Assembly (NCBI GenBank): GCA_035565615.1
Contig: DATMSB010000018.1
Location: 1 to 42,213 of the forward strand
Direction: 5' to 3'
DNA: 42,213 bases
DNA from: Vulgatibacter sp035565615
GTDB taxonomy: Bacteria > Myxococcota > Myxococcia > Myxococcales > Vulgatibacteraceae
Made by a program: the position numbers and the translations under genes. Positions 27,205-35,355 of the stretch are shown here, piece by piece; the first letter of the stretch is position 1; each line of letters begins with the position of its first letter. Under the pieces are notes generated by a model. The model did no database searches. It saw only the letters and a program-made list of their open reading frames with translations, and was not told the DNA's origin.

Positions 27205-29294
27205 GACTGGCCATCCGATCGTCCGAAGGGGACGACGCGAAGAGTGACGAAGAATGCCCTTCCGGGTTGAGGGAACCCGAGCTGATCCACCAGCTCGGCG
27301 TCCAAGGCGTTCTCGATCCTCGCGGCGAGCCAGACGTCGTAGTCCGACGGGCCGCGCCACAGTCGGGCGCCCACCCCGCCGCGGAGCGACGTCTGCGCCG
27401 GGAGGGACGATGTGTTCGATCGATTCACGTACTGCGAAGATTGCCTGCTGCCCTCGGCGAACGCCTCGGTGTCGGCGCCTCGCCACGCGATCCGCGCGAG
27501 CCCCCGCCACGCCGGTCGGAACGGGAGCTCCTTGTCCAGGAAGCGGGGATCGTCCCGCAGGTTGCGGGTGCGGGCGACGCCGAGGCTCGCCGTGAGGACG
27601 AGCCGGCGCAGGGGTTCCACCGAGCCCTCCACCTCGCCCCCGTTCACCTCCGCGTCCAGGAAGTTGAACGGCTTGGTGAGGCCGTTGGTCGCCAGCTCGT
27701 AGACGATCATGTCCGAGGTGCGGGCGTGGAACGCCGATGCCTGCAGCGCCGCGCGCTTTCCGCGCCACGCGGCGCCGGCGTCGACACCGTAGCCATGCTC
27801 CGGTCGGAGATCCGGGTTCGGCTTGATCGGCCCCTGCTCGAAGTGGAGCTCGCCCAGCGACGGCGCGCGGAAGGTGCCCGCCGCGTTCGCCCGGAGCTCG
27901 AGCCCCTCGAGCGGGCGCACCGATACGCCCAGCTTCGGAGAGAGCCCGTCGTATGCGCCGATGCGATCGAAGCGCAGGCCGGGCGCGACGGTGACGGCCT
28001 CCCCCAGGTAGAGCTCGTCGAGCAGGCTCAGGGAGAGGCGCTCGCGGGCGTGATCGTCGAAGAAGGGGCCGGAGATCCACTCCCCGCCGGCGCGGCCCTC
28101 CAGCCGGACGAAGGTCCACGGCACGGGCGCCGACTCCGCCGCCATCACCGCGTCGAACGCGTTCTCCACCTGCCACTTGCGGCCGTCGCCCTCGGGCAGC
28201 TCGAGAACGCCGCGGTCCGAGCCGGAGTGGATCGCGAGCTCGTCGTGGCGCAGCTCCAGGCCTCCCTCGATCGCGTGGTCGCCGCGTTCCGCCGGCTCGG
28301 CGCGCAGCGCCACGACCACCCGGCGATCCTCGCGGCGCTGGGTGTCGCGCCAATAGAGCGTGCCGGGCAGCCCCCGCTCCGCCGCGAAGCCCTGCGCCAT
28401 CGCCTGGAGCCGGACGGCGCCGAAGCGGCCCGCGCCCTTGAGGAGGAGGCCCGCGCTCTTCGAATCGTTGTTCTGCAGCCTCTCGATCCGGACGTCCGAC
28501 GGATCGAAGGACGGCGTGGGATCGTAGCGGACGGGAAAGTCGCCCTCGCTCGCATCCAGGGAGATCGCGGCGATGCCCTGGAAGCGCTCGCCGCCCCCGG
28601 AGATCGAGGCGTCGAGGCCATAGGTGCCGAAGGAGCCCCCGGTTAGGGTGAGCGCGCCTTCGACGCCGCCGGCCGTCGGACGCCGGGTGGTGATGAGCGC
28701 CACGCCGCCGAGCGCCCCGGACCCCCACCGGGCGCCGGAGACGCCGCGGACCACCGTGATCCGATCCAGGAGTCCCACCGGCAGCGTGCGCAGCTCCACG
28801 CCGCCGCCCGCGAGGGCGTTGAGGCGGATGCCGTCCAGCAGCACCAGCGTCTGGTCCGCGGAGGATCCTCGCAGCGCGAAGGTCGATCCGCCCGGCGCGC
28901 GGCGGACCCGCGTGCCAGGTGCCTGGAGGAGCAGCTCGACGGCGCCCGGCCTCTCGCCGGCGAAGTCCCGCGCCCGGATCACGGTGCCGAAGGAGGTGGG
29001 ATCCTCGGCCTGCTCCGATGCGGTGGGCGCCGGCGCTTCGCCTCGCACCTCGATCTCCCCGAGGCGCGCGTCCGCGCCGGCCTCGGGTGCGGCCGCATCT
29101 CGCTGCGCACGGGGCTCAGGGTCGCTCGTGGACGCGACAGCGCTCGTTTCCGCCGCTGCATCGTTCCGGGTGTGGCTCGCCCGGGCACCCGCCGGCTCGT
29201 CGCCGACGGCGCTCGCACCGGCGGGGAGCGCGAAGGCGAGCAGGATCGCCAGCGCGTGCGGACACGATCGACGGGTGCACGATCGGGATGCCAT
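27201..29294 (-). CDS. btuB: TonB-dependent corrinoid receptor
   Basis: The 697-residue outer-membrane receptor has a signal peptide (about 10-29, ALAILLAFALPAGASA) and a candidate TonB box (EIEVRGE, about 80). A plug domain follows (about 95-215; RAPGGSTFALRGSSADQTLV, LLDGIRLNALAGG, VVRGVSGARWGSGALGGVAL), then a 22-stranded-type barrel (FRAPSLGELHFEQGPIKPNP, NPDLRPEHGYGVDAG, IENALDAELVDQLGFP). The riboswitch upstream identifies corrinoid as the substrate. ATG 29294 was chosen because gagg lies six bases upstream and the signal peptide starts soon after; an ATG at 29315 lies inside a hairpin. The stop overlaps the next gene. The C-terminus extends past the usual aromatic end (VPFGRSDGQS). Confidence 0.9.
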   Translation of the reverse strand: MASRSCTRRSCPHALAILLAFALPAGASAVGDEPAGARASHTRNDAAAETSAVASTSDPEPRAQRDAAAPEAGADARLGEIEVRGEAPAPTASEQAEDPTSFGTVIRARDFAGERPGAVELLLQAPGTRVRRAPGGSTFALRGSSADQTLVLLDGIRLNALAGGGVELRTLPVGLLDRITVVRGVSGARWGSGALGGVALITTRRPTAGGVEGALTLTGGSFGTYGLDASISGGGERFQGIAAISLDASEGDFPVRYDPTPSFDPSDVRIERLQNNDSKSAGLLLKGAGRFGAVRLQAMAQGFAAERGLPGTLYWRDTQRREDRRVVVALRAEPAERGDHAIEGGLELRHDELAIHSGSDRGVLELPEGDGRKWQVENAFDAVMAAESAPVPWTFVRLEGRAGGEWISGPFFDDHARERLSLSLLDELYLGEAVTVAPGLRFDRIGAYDGLSPKLGVSVRPLEGLELRANAAGTFRAPSLGELHFEQGPIKPNPDLRPEHGYGVDAGAAWRGKRAALQASAFHARTSDMIVYELATNGLTKPFNFLDAEVNGGEVEGSVEPLRRLVLTASLGVARTRNLRDDPRFLDKELPFRPAWRGLARIAWRGADTEAFAEGSRQSSQYVNRSNTSSLPAQTSLRGGVGARLWRGPSDYDVWLAARIENALDAELVDQLGFPQPGRAFFVTLRVVPFGRSDGQS

Positions 29295-29311
29295 CCACGG
29301 CCTCGCGCTCC

Positions 29312-29337
29312 CCATCGCGCGTGGGGATCCGCGATGG
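29312..29337 (-). promoter_or_regulatory. Hairpin before the btuB ribosome-binding site (riboswitch expression platform candidate)
   Basis: CCATCGCG and CGCGATGG pair perfectly over 8 bases with a 10-base loop, ending about 8 bases before the btuB ribosome-binding site. A second hairpin (GGCGGC with GCCGCC) lies just upstream. There is no T-tract, so control of translation start is more likely than termination. The 130 bases between aptamer and ATG hold nothing else. Confidence 0.4.
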
Positions 29338-29423
29338 CGGCCCGCGAACGAGCGAGCCGCCCGGAGCGCACGCCGGCGACGACCACCGCCTCCGGGGACG
29401 AGCACGCTCCTCTTCGACCGTCG

Positions 29424-29612
29424 GGCAGGTCTCCTGGCTCCCGGGCGCAGGCGATCGGCTTGCCTGCGGCGCCTCCGGCCTTCCCCTCCCACGCGAGGGA
29501 GAGTGACCACTACCTTGGAGGCGCCACGACCCGGTTACAGTGGCGGGACCGCGCCGGATTCTCACCGGCTTCCCTTTTCCCTCGGGGCATCGCCCGAGGC
29601 ACCCACGGCTTC
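29424..29612 (-). promoter_or_regulatory. Cobalamin riboswitch
   Basis: Read on the minus strand, the region contains the conserved parts of the AdoCbl aptamer in order: GGTGCCTCGGG (5' helix), GGGAAGCCGGTGAGAATCC, GCGGTCCCGCCACTGT, GGGAAGGC, and the canonical B12 box AGCCAGGAGACCTGCC at 29424-29439. It binds adenosylcobalamin or related corrinoid and turns down the downstream genes when B12 is plentiful. It precedes btuB by about 130 bases and would control the whole five-gene operon. Its promoter must lie around 29620-29690, within the 3' end of the neighbouring pseudogene. Confidence 0.95.
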
Positions 29613-29652
29613 CGTCCGAGCCGCGCACCCTATCGCCGCGGAATCGATCCGG

Positions 29653-31051
29653 TCAAGGGCAGTGTGGATCGTCGTCCTGACACGTCCCGTGCGAGCCCCA
29701 GCCGAGCCCGTCGTCCTGAAAGGCGCAGGAGCCGTCGGCGAGGAAGTCGAGCGAGCCGAGGATCAGGAATTCGTGCGGCGCAACGAGCGGAAGGATCGAC
29801 TCCGCTTCGAGCACGCCTCCACGGCGCGTTCTCCCGCAGGAAGACCTGCAGCGATGCAGACTGCCCCGCCTCGAGCACCATCGGATCCTTCGCCGGCAGT
29901 TCGATCGAGAACGCATCGGCGTCCGGTCCCCCTACCTCGAAGCCCCAGAGGGGACATGCCTCCGCGCCCTCGTTCTTGACGACCATGCTCCTCGGCAAAG
30001 CCGAGTTCGACGCGACGGCCCCGAAGCGCACTCGATCCGGTGTACGCAGCGTGCACGGGACGGGCGCCCACCCGATCCCGGAGAGGGGTACCCGCAGTTC
30101 CCGTTGCTCGATGACGGTGGTGCGCACCACGAGCTCCGCCTCGAGGTCGCCGGCGCGACGGGGTTCGAACTCCACCCGGATGCTTGCTCGCCGATCGCGA
30201 GGCGATCGGGCAGGCCGTCCGGATCGACGGCGAAGCCTTCGCCCTCGACCTCGATCGCCGCGAGCTCCACGTCGAAGTCGCCGACGTTGGTAATCGACGA
30301 CTCCTGTGGGCGGGTGAGCCCGAGCGCGACGTGGTCGAAGCCCGCGGGAGACGGCGAGGCGCGGAGCTCCTTCCCGACGCCCTTGCCCCTGACCTGGACG
30401 ATGGTGGGGGTGCAGCCGGAGCACGGGCGCAGCGCCAGGGGCATCCACGCCTCGCCTCGAACCCTCGGTGCGAAGGTGACGAGGATCGGCGCCGCAGCCC
30501 GCGGGGCGAGATCCACGAGGTCCCGATCCACGATGTAGGGGTCGACCACCTGGCGGATCACCACCTGGAGGGGGGCGTCGGTTCGGCTCTCGATCGCGAG
30601 GGGGAGCGCCGCCTCTTTGCCGACCTTCACGTCGCCGAAGTCGAGGTTCGACGGGAGGTCCATCGCCCGGGGGGACGCCGACCCCTTCGACCCGGACCTC
30701 GGCGGAGGACTCGCCGGCCCGAAACGAGATCGTCCCCTCGTAGGCCTTCGTCTCCTCGGGACGAAAGCGGATCTCGACGACGGCCTTCTCCTCGGGGGCG
30801 AGAGCGAACGAGGAGGGCGACAAGGTGAAGCCCGGGGGAGCGGCCGATGCCTCCACCTTCACGGAGGCCTCGAGACCGAGGTTCTGCACCTCCGCCCGAC
30901 GGACGTAGTGGCTTCCGACGAAGATGGCGCCGAAAGAGACCTAGGCCGAGTCTACCGCGATCGCCGCCGGCCTCGCCACGATCTTCGGTTCGGCCTTGTC
31001 GCACGCCGTCGCGACCCGAAGCGCGGTCGCGGTCCAGATGAATCTTCGCAT
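29653..31051 (-). pseudogene. Decayed ASH/choice-of-anchor-D domain lipoprotein
   Basis: The 5' end is intact: ATG 31051 with gggag upstream, a signal peptide and a V-A-T-A-C lipobox (Cys17). Codon 37 is TAG (30941-30943), with VSFGAIFVGSHYVRRAEVQN continuing in frame. Three frameshifts follow: an extra C in a 6-C run at about 30669-30674, a lost base near 30177-30184, and an extra base near 29822-29826. Joining the frames gives about four HYDIN/ASH-type Ig repeats (DFGDVKVGKEAALPLAIES, RFGAVASNSALPRSMVVKN) and a Cys-containing end stopping at 29653. Such domains occur in large surface proteins of Myxococcota. The sequence between the lesions is well preserved, so the decay is recent, or some shifts are sequencing errors. 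Confidence 0.8.
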
Positions 31052-31103
31052 CCTTCGCTCCCCCGGGGGCGAAGGGGGTCGTACACCTGTTTGGCCGGCG
31101 AAC

Positions 31104-31131
31104 GAAATGCCCCCCGCCTTGGGCGAGGGGC
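31104..31131 (-). terminator. Intrinsic terminator after the ComEA-like gene
   Basis: On the minus strand GCCCCTCGCC pairs with GGCGGGGGGC (10 bp, one G-T pair) around a 3-base loop and is followed by ATTTCGTT. It lies about 30 bases after the stop of the ComEA-like gene and 55 bases before the pseudogene start. Confidence 0.7.
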
Positions 31132-31162
31132 AGCCCTGGAGACGACCGGCAAGGCCTCGTCG

Positions 31163-31678
31163 TCACCGAGGTGCGGGCCGCACGGCCGCGGACAGAGGCG
31201 GTCCGACGAAGGGCTCCTTCGACGCGGGTCGCACGGCCGCGGACGGTGGCGGTGCAACGAAGGGCTCCTTCGGCGCAGGCCGCTCGAACGTGAGGATCTT
31301 CGGCCCCCGCCTGCGCTTGCCCTTGTGCTTCCCGCCGCGCTTGATGGCCTTCGGTGGTTCGACGACCCGCAGGTCCGAGATGCCCTCCACGCGGAGGCGA
31401 TCCTCGAGCTTGCGGAAGAGCTTGGGCCCGACTCCCTTCACCCGGGTGATCTCCCAGGTGCGCTGGAAGGGATTGCCGGCCCGGGCCTCGACGATCCGCT
31501 CGGCGACGACGGGGCCGATCCCGGGAAGCAGCGCGAGTTGTTCGGCCGATGCGATGTTGAGATTCACCACGCCTTCGAGCTTGCGCCTGGTCTTGGCCGC
31601 CGCATCCGCCGGGTGCGCCCCGGCGAGGACGGCGATGGCCGCCGCGAGCGGCAGCCATCGGTCGATCGCGAGGCGCAT
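31163..31678 (-). CDS. ComEA-like helix-hairpin-helix DNA-binding protein
   Basis: The 171-residue protein has a signal peptide (LAAAIAVLAGAHPADA, cleavage about residue 26). A ComEA-type pair of HhH motifs covers about 37-97: VVNLNIASAEQLALLPGIG, VVAERIVEARAGNPFQ, ITRVKGVGPKLFRKL. ComEA binds incoming DNA in the periplasm during natural transformation; small HhH proteins of this type may have other DNA roles. A Lys/Arg-rich segment (about 110-128) follows, then a tail of two near-identical 17-residue units (APKEPFVAPPPSAAVRP / ASKEPFVGPPLSAAVRP). It begins 3 bases after the stop of the upstream small gene, so the two form an operon. No other competence gene is near. Confidence 0.8.
   Translation of the reverse strand: MRLAIDRWLPLAAAIAVLAGAHPADAAAKTRRKLEGVVNLNIASAEQLALLPGIGPVVAERIVEARAGNPFQRTWEITRVKGVGPKLFRKLEDRLRVEGISDLRVVEPPKAIKRGGKHKGKRRRGPKILTFERPAPKEPFVAPPPSAAVRPASKEPFVGPPLSAAVRPAPR
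31173..31274. repeat. 51-base tandem duplication at the 3' end of the ComEA-like gene
   Basis: Two copies of a 51-base unit (about 31173-31223 and 31224-31274) share gcacggccgcggac (31180 and 31231) and gaagggctccttcg at the same spacing. They encode the duplicated 17-residue tail. Confidence 0.8.
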
Positions 31679-31681
31679 CGG

Positions 31682-31966
31682 CTAGAACGCCACCGCCTGC
31701 TCGGCGGCCTGCTCGGTGGACGTGCCGTTGCTGCGGGCCGTTCGCGCCTCGGCGGCGGTCGAACCGTCGGAGGTGATCGAGGCCGCATCCTCCTGCCACT
31801 CGCGCATGTGGAGCTTGCCGTCGAGGGGCGTGGCGTCGAGGCGGAGATTGAAGGAGCCGTCCCGGTTCATGAAGGCGATCCCCACCCTCATCCAGAACGG
31901 CTTCTCGAGCCCCTGACGCTCGCGAATCGTGTACACCGCCCACTTCCTCTTCACGTTCCCTTCCAT
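31682..31966 (-). CDS. Small conserved protein of unknown function
   Basis: The 94-residue protein begins MEGNVKRKWAVYTIREREG-like (here RERQGLEKPFWMRVGIAF) and contains NRDGSFNLRLDATPLDGKL. I recall small proteins of this pattern in delta-type proteobacteria and Myxococcota, but no function. The first 58 residues look like a compact beta-rich domain; the rest is polar, Ala/Thr/Glu-rich and probably disordered. There is no signal peptide. The stop is 3 bases from the ComEA-like start, indicating cotranscription. An inverted repeat lies 17 bases upstream of the ATG. Confidence 0.65.
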   Translation of the reverse strand: MEGNVKRKWAVYTIRERQGLEKPFWMRVGIAFMNRDGSFNLRLDATPLDGKLHMREWQEDAASITSDGSTAAEARTARSNGTSTEQAAEQAVAF

Positions 31967-31983
31967 CGTTCACCTCGTGCATC

Positions 31984-32003
31984 CTTCCGGTTCATTCCGG
32001 AAG
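31984..32003. promoter_or_regulatory. Inverted repeat upstream of the small unknown gene
   Basis: CTTCCGG-6-CCGGAAG is a perfect 7-bp inverted repeat whose near edge is 17 bases from the start at 31966. It could be an operator or the terminator of the minus-strand DUF3467 gene, which ends at 32141. The remainder of 31967-32140 shows nothing clear. Confidence 0.35.
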
Positions 32004-32140
32004 CCGGGGCGCGAGGTGCGAACGGCGTGCCGGACACGGATCGGGTGTTCAGGCCGCGCGCCCCGGCGCGAGGGGGCGCGGGAGCCGGACCGGGCCCGGT
32101 CGCGAGCGAGGATCTCGTCGCCCCGAGGAGGCGGACGGGC

Positions 32141-32437
32141 TCAGTGGACGGGGCTCTCGGGACCGCCCTCCGCCTTGATGGGGCCGAAGCGCGCCTCGAA
32201 GCGGGCGACGTTCTCCTGGAGGGCGCCGAGCAGGCGCTTGATGTGCTGCGGCGACGTGATCACCCGGGCCCGAACCTTCGCGCGGGGCTGCTGCGGCTGC
32301 ACGTAGATGAAGTCGAGCACGAACTCGGTGGGGTTGTGGGTCACCGTGGCGAGGTTCGCGTACACGCCCTGGGCGACGTCGTCGTCGATCTGGATCTGGA
32401 GCTGCTGGGTCTCGTCGGTCTTCGGCTCGTCGCTCAT
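32141..32437 (-). CDS. DUF3467 domain protein
   Basis: The 98-residue protein matches the DUF3467 pattern: an N-terminal QLQIQIDDDVAQGVYANLA (about 11-29), HNPTEFVLDFIYVQP (about 33-47), then RVITSPQHIKRLLGALQENV (about 57-76). The family is common in diverse bacteria; its role is unknown, and some members have been noted beside unrelated housekeeping genes. It is cytosolic. ATG 32437 has ggaga four bases upstream; the longer upstream frame reads non-conserved sequence. It is divergent from the hydrolase gene. Confidence 0.8.
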   Translation of the reverse strand: MSDEPKTDETQQLQIQIDDDVAQGVYANLATVTHNPTEFVLDFIYVQPQQPRAKVRARVITSPQHIKRLLGALQENVARFEARFGPIKAEGGPESPVH

Positions 32438-32506
32438 GGTGTCTCCGGATGGAGGTTGGTCGGCAGCATAGAAGCAAAGGCGGGCTTCTGGTAGACCGGT
32501 GGATGG

Positions 32507-33298
32507 ATGGCCGCCCACCCCACCGATCCGTTCGAGCTGGGCAGGGGACCGGATGCCGTGCTCATGCTCCACGGCTTCTCGGGCTCACCGTTCGAGCTGC
32601 GGCCGCTCGCCTACCAGCTCGCCGGCCGCGGCTTCCGGTGCAGGGTGCCGCTCCTCCCGGGCCATGGCCCCTCCGCCGACCTCGCCGCCACCACGGAGGC
32701 CGACTGGCTGGCAGGCGCGGAAGATGCGCTCTCCTCCCTGCGGCGCGAGACGACCGGTCGCCTCTTCCTCGTGGGCTTCTCGATGGGCGCCACGCTCGCG
32801 ATCCGCCTCGCCGCCGCCGAAGGCGCGAACCTCTCCGGCCTCGTCCTCCTCGCCCCGGCGCTCGCGCTCAAGGGCCCGTCCGCCGTCTTTCGCGCGCTCT
32901 TTCGCCACCGGCTCGCGTCGGCGCTGTGGACCTACGTGGACAAGGGGCCCGGCGATCTCCTGGATCGCTCCATCTCCATGCCGGCGCTGCCGCCGATCGC
33001 CACCCGGGCCGCGGCCTCCCTCGACCGTGCGATCGTCGCCGCGCGGGAGGCGCTGCCCCGGGTGCAGGTGCCCACGCTCGTCCTGTGGGGCGCCCGGGAT
33101 CGGGTGGTCCCGCGGCGGGCGGCGGAGGAGGCGGCGGCGCAGGTCGGATCGGGCCCCGCGCCGCTGGTGGTCTTGCCCCACTCCGCGCACCAGCTCGCCC
33201 TGGACACGGATCGGGAGCTGGTGGGCAAGCTGGTGATCGCGTTCTTCGAGCGGTTGTCGACGGGCCGGGAGGCGCTCGCGCAGGGAGGGACCGGATGA
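32507..33298 (+). CDS. Alpha/beta hydrolase (carboxylesterase / monoacylglycerol lipase-like)
   Basis: The 263-residue protein has an alpha/beta-hydrolase core: oxyanion motif LHGFSGSP (21-28), LLPGHG (49-54), nucleophile elbow GFSMG with Ser92, and probable Asp198 (GARDRVVP) and His228 (SAHQL) completing the triad. It resembles YvaK/Est30-type carboxylesterases and monoacylglycerol lipases, which release glycerol or alcohols from short esters. No signal peptide. It is translationally coupled to glycerol kinase through an ATGA overlap, which favours a glycerol-ester substrate; that is inference. A weak TAGACC lies 9 bases before the ATG and no strong Shine-Dalgarno is seen. Confidence 0.87.
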   Translation: MAAHPTDPFELGRGPDAVLMLHGFSGSPFELRPLAYQLAGRGFRCRVPLLPGHGPSADLAATTEADWLAGAEDALSSLRRETTGRLFLVGFSMGATLAIRLAAAEGANLSGLVLLAPALALKGPSAVFRALFRHRLASALWTYVDKGPGDLLDRSISMPALPPIATRAAASLDRAIVAAREALPRVQVPTLVLWGARDRVVPRRAAEEAAAQVGSGPAPLVVLPHSAHQLALDTDRELVGKLVIAFFERLSTGREALAQGGTG

Positions 33299-34773
33299 AG
33301 TACGTCCTCTCGATCGATCAGGGAACGACCGGCACCAAGGCGCTGGTCCTGGACGCGAAGCTCGCCGTGCGCGGGCGCGGGATGCGGGAGTTTCCCCAGC
33401 ACTTCCCCAGGCCGGGCCAGGTGGTGCACGAGCTCGAGGACATCTGGAGGAGCGTGGTTCACGCGATCCGCGCCGCGCTGCGCAGCGCGGGGGCGAAGGG
33501 CGGCGACATCGCCGCGATCGGAATCACCAACCAGCGGGAGACCACCGCGATCTGGGATCGGGCCACCGGCGCGCCCGCGGCCCGCGCGATCGTGTGGCAG
33601 GACCGCCGCACCTCGGATCGGTGCGCGGCGCTGAAGGAGCAGGGGCACGAGGAGGCGATCCGCCGCAGGACCGGGCTCGTCGTCGATCCCTACTTCTCGG
33701 CCACCAAGATGGAGTGGCTGCTCCGCCACGTGAAGGGCGCCCGGGCGAGGGCGCGCAAGGGGCAGCTCGCCCTCGGGACGATCGACTCGTTCCTCGTGCA
33801 CCGCCTCTCCGGCGGCGACTCCTTCGTCACCGACGCCAGCAACGCCAGCCGCACCATGCTCATGGATCTGGCGCGGATGCGCTGGGACGACGAGCTACTC
33901 GAGCTCTTCGGCGTGCCCCGGGCGGCTCTCCCCGAGATCCGCGGCTCGTCGGAGGTGGTGGGCGTCACCGCGGGCGTCCCCGGCCTGCCGGACGGGATCC
34001 CGATCGCGGGCCTCGCCGGCGACCAGCAGGCCGCGCTCTTCGGACAAGGTTGTTTCGACGTGGGTGACTCCAAGTGCACCTACGGGACGGGGGCCTTCCT
34101 GCTCATGAACGTGGGCGATCGTCCCGTCCGCTCCCAGGCGGGGCTGCTCTCCACCGTGGCGTGGAAGCTCGCCGACGGCGAGCGGGCGTACGCGCTGGAG
34201 GGGAGCAGCTTCACGGCGGGGGCCTCCGTCCAGTGGCTGCGCGACGGCCTGGGCCTCATCCGCCGATCGGCCGACGTGGAGGCGCTCGCCCGCAGCGTGG
34301 AGGACAGCCGGGGCCTCGTCTTCGTTCCGGCGCTGGCGGGCCTGGGCGCGCCCCACTGGAGGCCCGAGGCCCGGGGGCTCCTCGCCGGCATCGATCGCGG
34401 CGTCAATCGGGGGCACGTCGCCCGGGCGGTGCTCGAGGGGATCGCCCTCGAGATCATGGACCTCGCCCGCGCCATGGAGGCGGACGCCGGCAGGCGCATC
34501 TCCACCTTCACCGTGGACGGTGGCGCCAGTGCCAACGATCTGCTCCTGCAGATCCAGGCGGATCTCCTCCGGGTGCCGGTGGTGCGGCCCCGGATGGTCG
34601 AGACCACCGCGCTCGGGGCGGCCTTCCTCGCGGGGCTCGCCGTGGGCTTCTGGCCCTCGAAGGCGGCGCTGAAGAAGGCGGCCCGCCGGGATCGGGTGAT
34701 GAGGGCGCGGATGTCGCCGAAGGCGCGGGAAAAGCTCGTGGCCGGGTGGCGCGACGCGGTGGCGAAGGCCTGA
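33295..34773 (+). CDS. glpK: Glycerol kinase
   Basis: The 492-residue FGGY-family kinase phosphorylates glycerol to sn-glycerol 3-phosphate with ATP. It has the N-terminal phosphate loop LSIDQGTTGTKALVLD (about 5-20), ITNQRETTAIWDR with AIVWQDRRT (about 80-103), AGDQQAALFGQGC, KCTYGTGAFLL (about 260-270), and the C-terminal adenosine motif VDGGASANDLLLQIQADLL. The substrate-binding Arg-Glu pair (NQRETT) and Asp in GDQQAA are conserved, which favours glycerol over a pentulose. It starts inside the hydrolase stop with agggagg upstream. The product is the substrate of GpsA, encoded at the window's end. Confidence 0.95.
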   Translation: MKYVLSIDQGTTGTKALVLDAKLAVRGRGMREFPQHFPRPGQVVHELEDIWRSVVHAIRAALRSAGAKGGDIAAIGITNQRETTAIWDRATGAPAARAIVWQDRRTSDRCAALKEQGHEEAIRRRTGLVVDPYFSATKMEWLLRHVKGARARARKGQLALGTIDSFLVHRLSGGDSFVTDASNASRTMLMDLARMRWDDELLELFGVPRAALPEIRGSSEVVGVTAGVPGLPDGIPIAGLAGDQQAALFGQGCFDVGDSKCTYGTGAFLLMNVGDRPVRSQAGLLSTVAWKLADGERAYALEGSSFTAGASVQWLRDGLGLIRRSADVEALARSVEDSRGLVFVPALAGLGAPHWRPEARGLLAGIDRGVNRGHVARAVLEGIALEIMDLARAMEADAGRRISTFTVDGGASANDLLLQIQADLLRVPVVRPRMVETTALGAAFLAGLAVGFWPSKAALKKAARRDRVMRARMSPKAREKLVAGWRDAVAKA

Positions 34774-34921
34774 GAGCGCACGGCAGGGGCGTCGCTCGGC
34801 GACCTCCGGAGGAGGGTCCATGCGGGCGGGGCGTGGCTTTCGTGCCGACGACACTGCGGGGGATCTCCGACTTGCGCGACCGCGCACGCGCCGCATCATC
34901 CTCGTGGCGGAGGTGATCGCG

Positions 34922-35128
34922 ATGGCGCGGATGATGATGGACTGCAGGGAGTTTCCCAGCGAGTCGAAGTGCACGCTGGTGATGAGCGGCGAGGAGGACG
35001 AGCTGCTGCGGGCGGCGACGCAGCACGCGATCACCGTCCACGGGCACCGGGACTCGCCCGAGCTCCGCCGCCAGCTCCGCTCCGTGTTCAAGCGGGAGAC
35101 GCCCGAGGCCCACTCCTCGCACCCCTGA
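34922..35128 (+). CDS. DUF1059 small protein
   Basis: The 68-residue protein matches DUF1059: MDCREFPSESKCTLVMSGEE (about 5-24), then HAITVHGHRDSPELRRQLRS (about 38-57). Function unknown; cytosolic, with two conserved Cys. ATG 34922 fits the family start and has ggagg eight bases upstream. An in-frame ATG at 34820 has an even better ribosome-binding site (ggaggag) and would add 34 Arg-rich residues; both may be used. It follows glpK by about 150 bases. Confidence 0.8.
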   Translation: MARMMMDCREFPSESKCTLVMSGEEDELLRAATQHAITVHGHRDSPELRRQLRSVFKRETPEAHSSHP

Positions 35129-35343
35129 GATCGCATGGGTGGGCAGGGGCGCCTTTCGCAGGCACGCGGCGCACCCGGTCGCGCGGCCTCCCACGCGCGG
35201 CGCGCACGGTCGCGCGATGGCGCATCCGTCCGCGAGAGTCTCCAATCCGTCGACCAGCGCCGGCGGCTGGACGCCTCCACCGGGTGCCGAGCGGAGCGCC
35301 CCGGACGGTTCCCCGCCCGGTGAAGGGGCCGGCGCGGGGTGCC

Positions 35344-35349
35344 TAGTTT
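35344..35349 (+). promoter_or_regulatory. Likely -10 box for a leaderless transcript
   Basis: TAGTTT ends 6 bases before the ATG at 35356; no Shine-Dalgarno lies between. The rest of the 227-base gap after the DUF1059 gene contains nothing else recognisable. Confidence 0.45.
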
Positions 35350-35355
35350 CGACAC

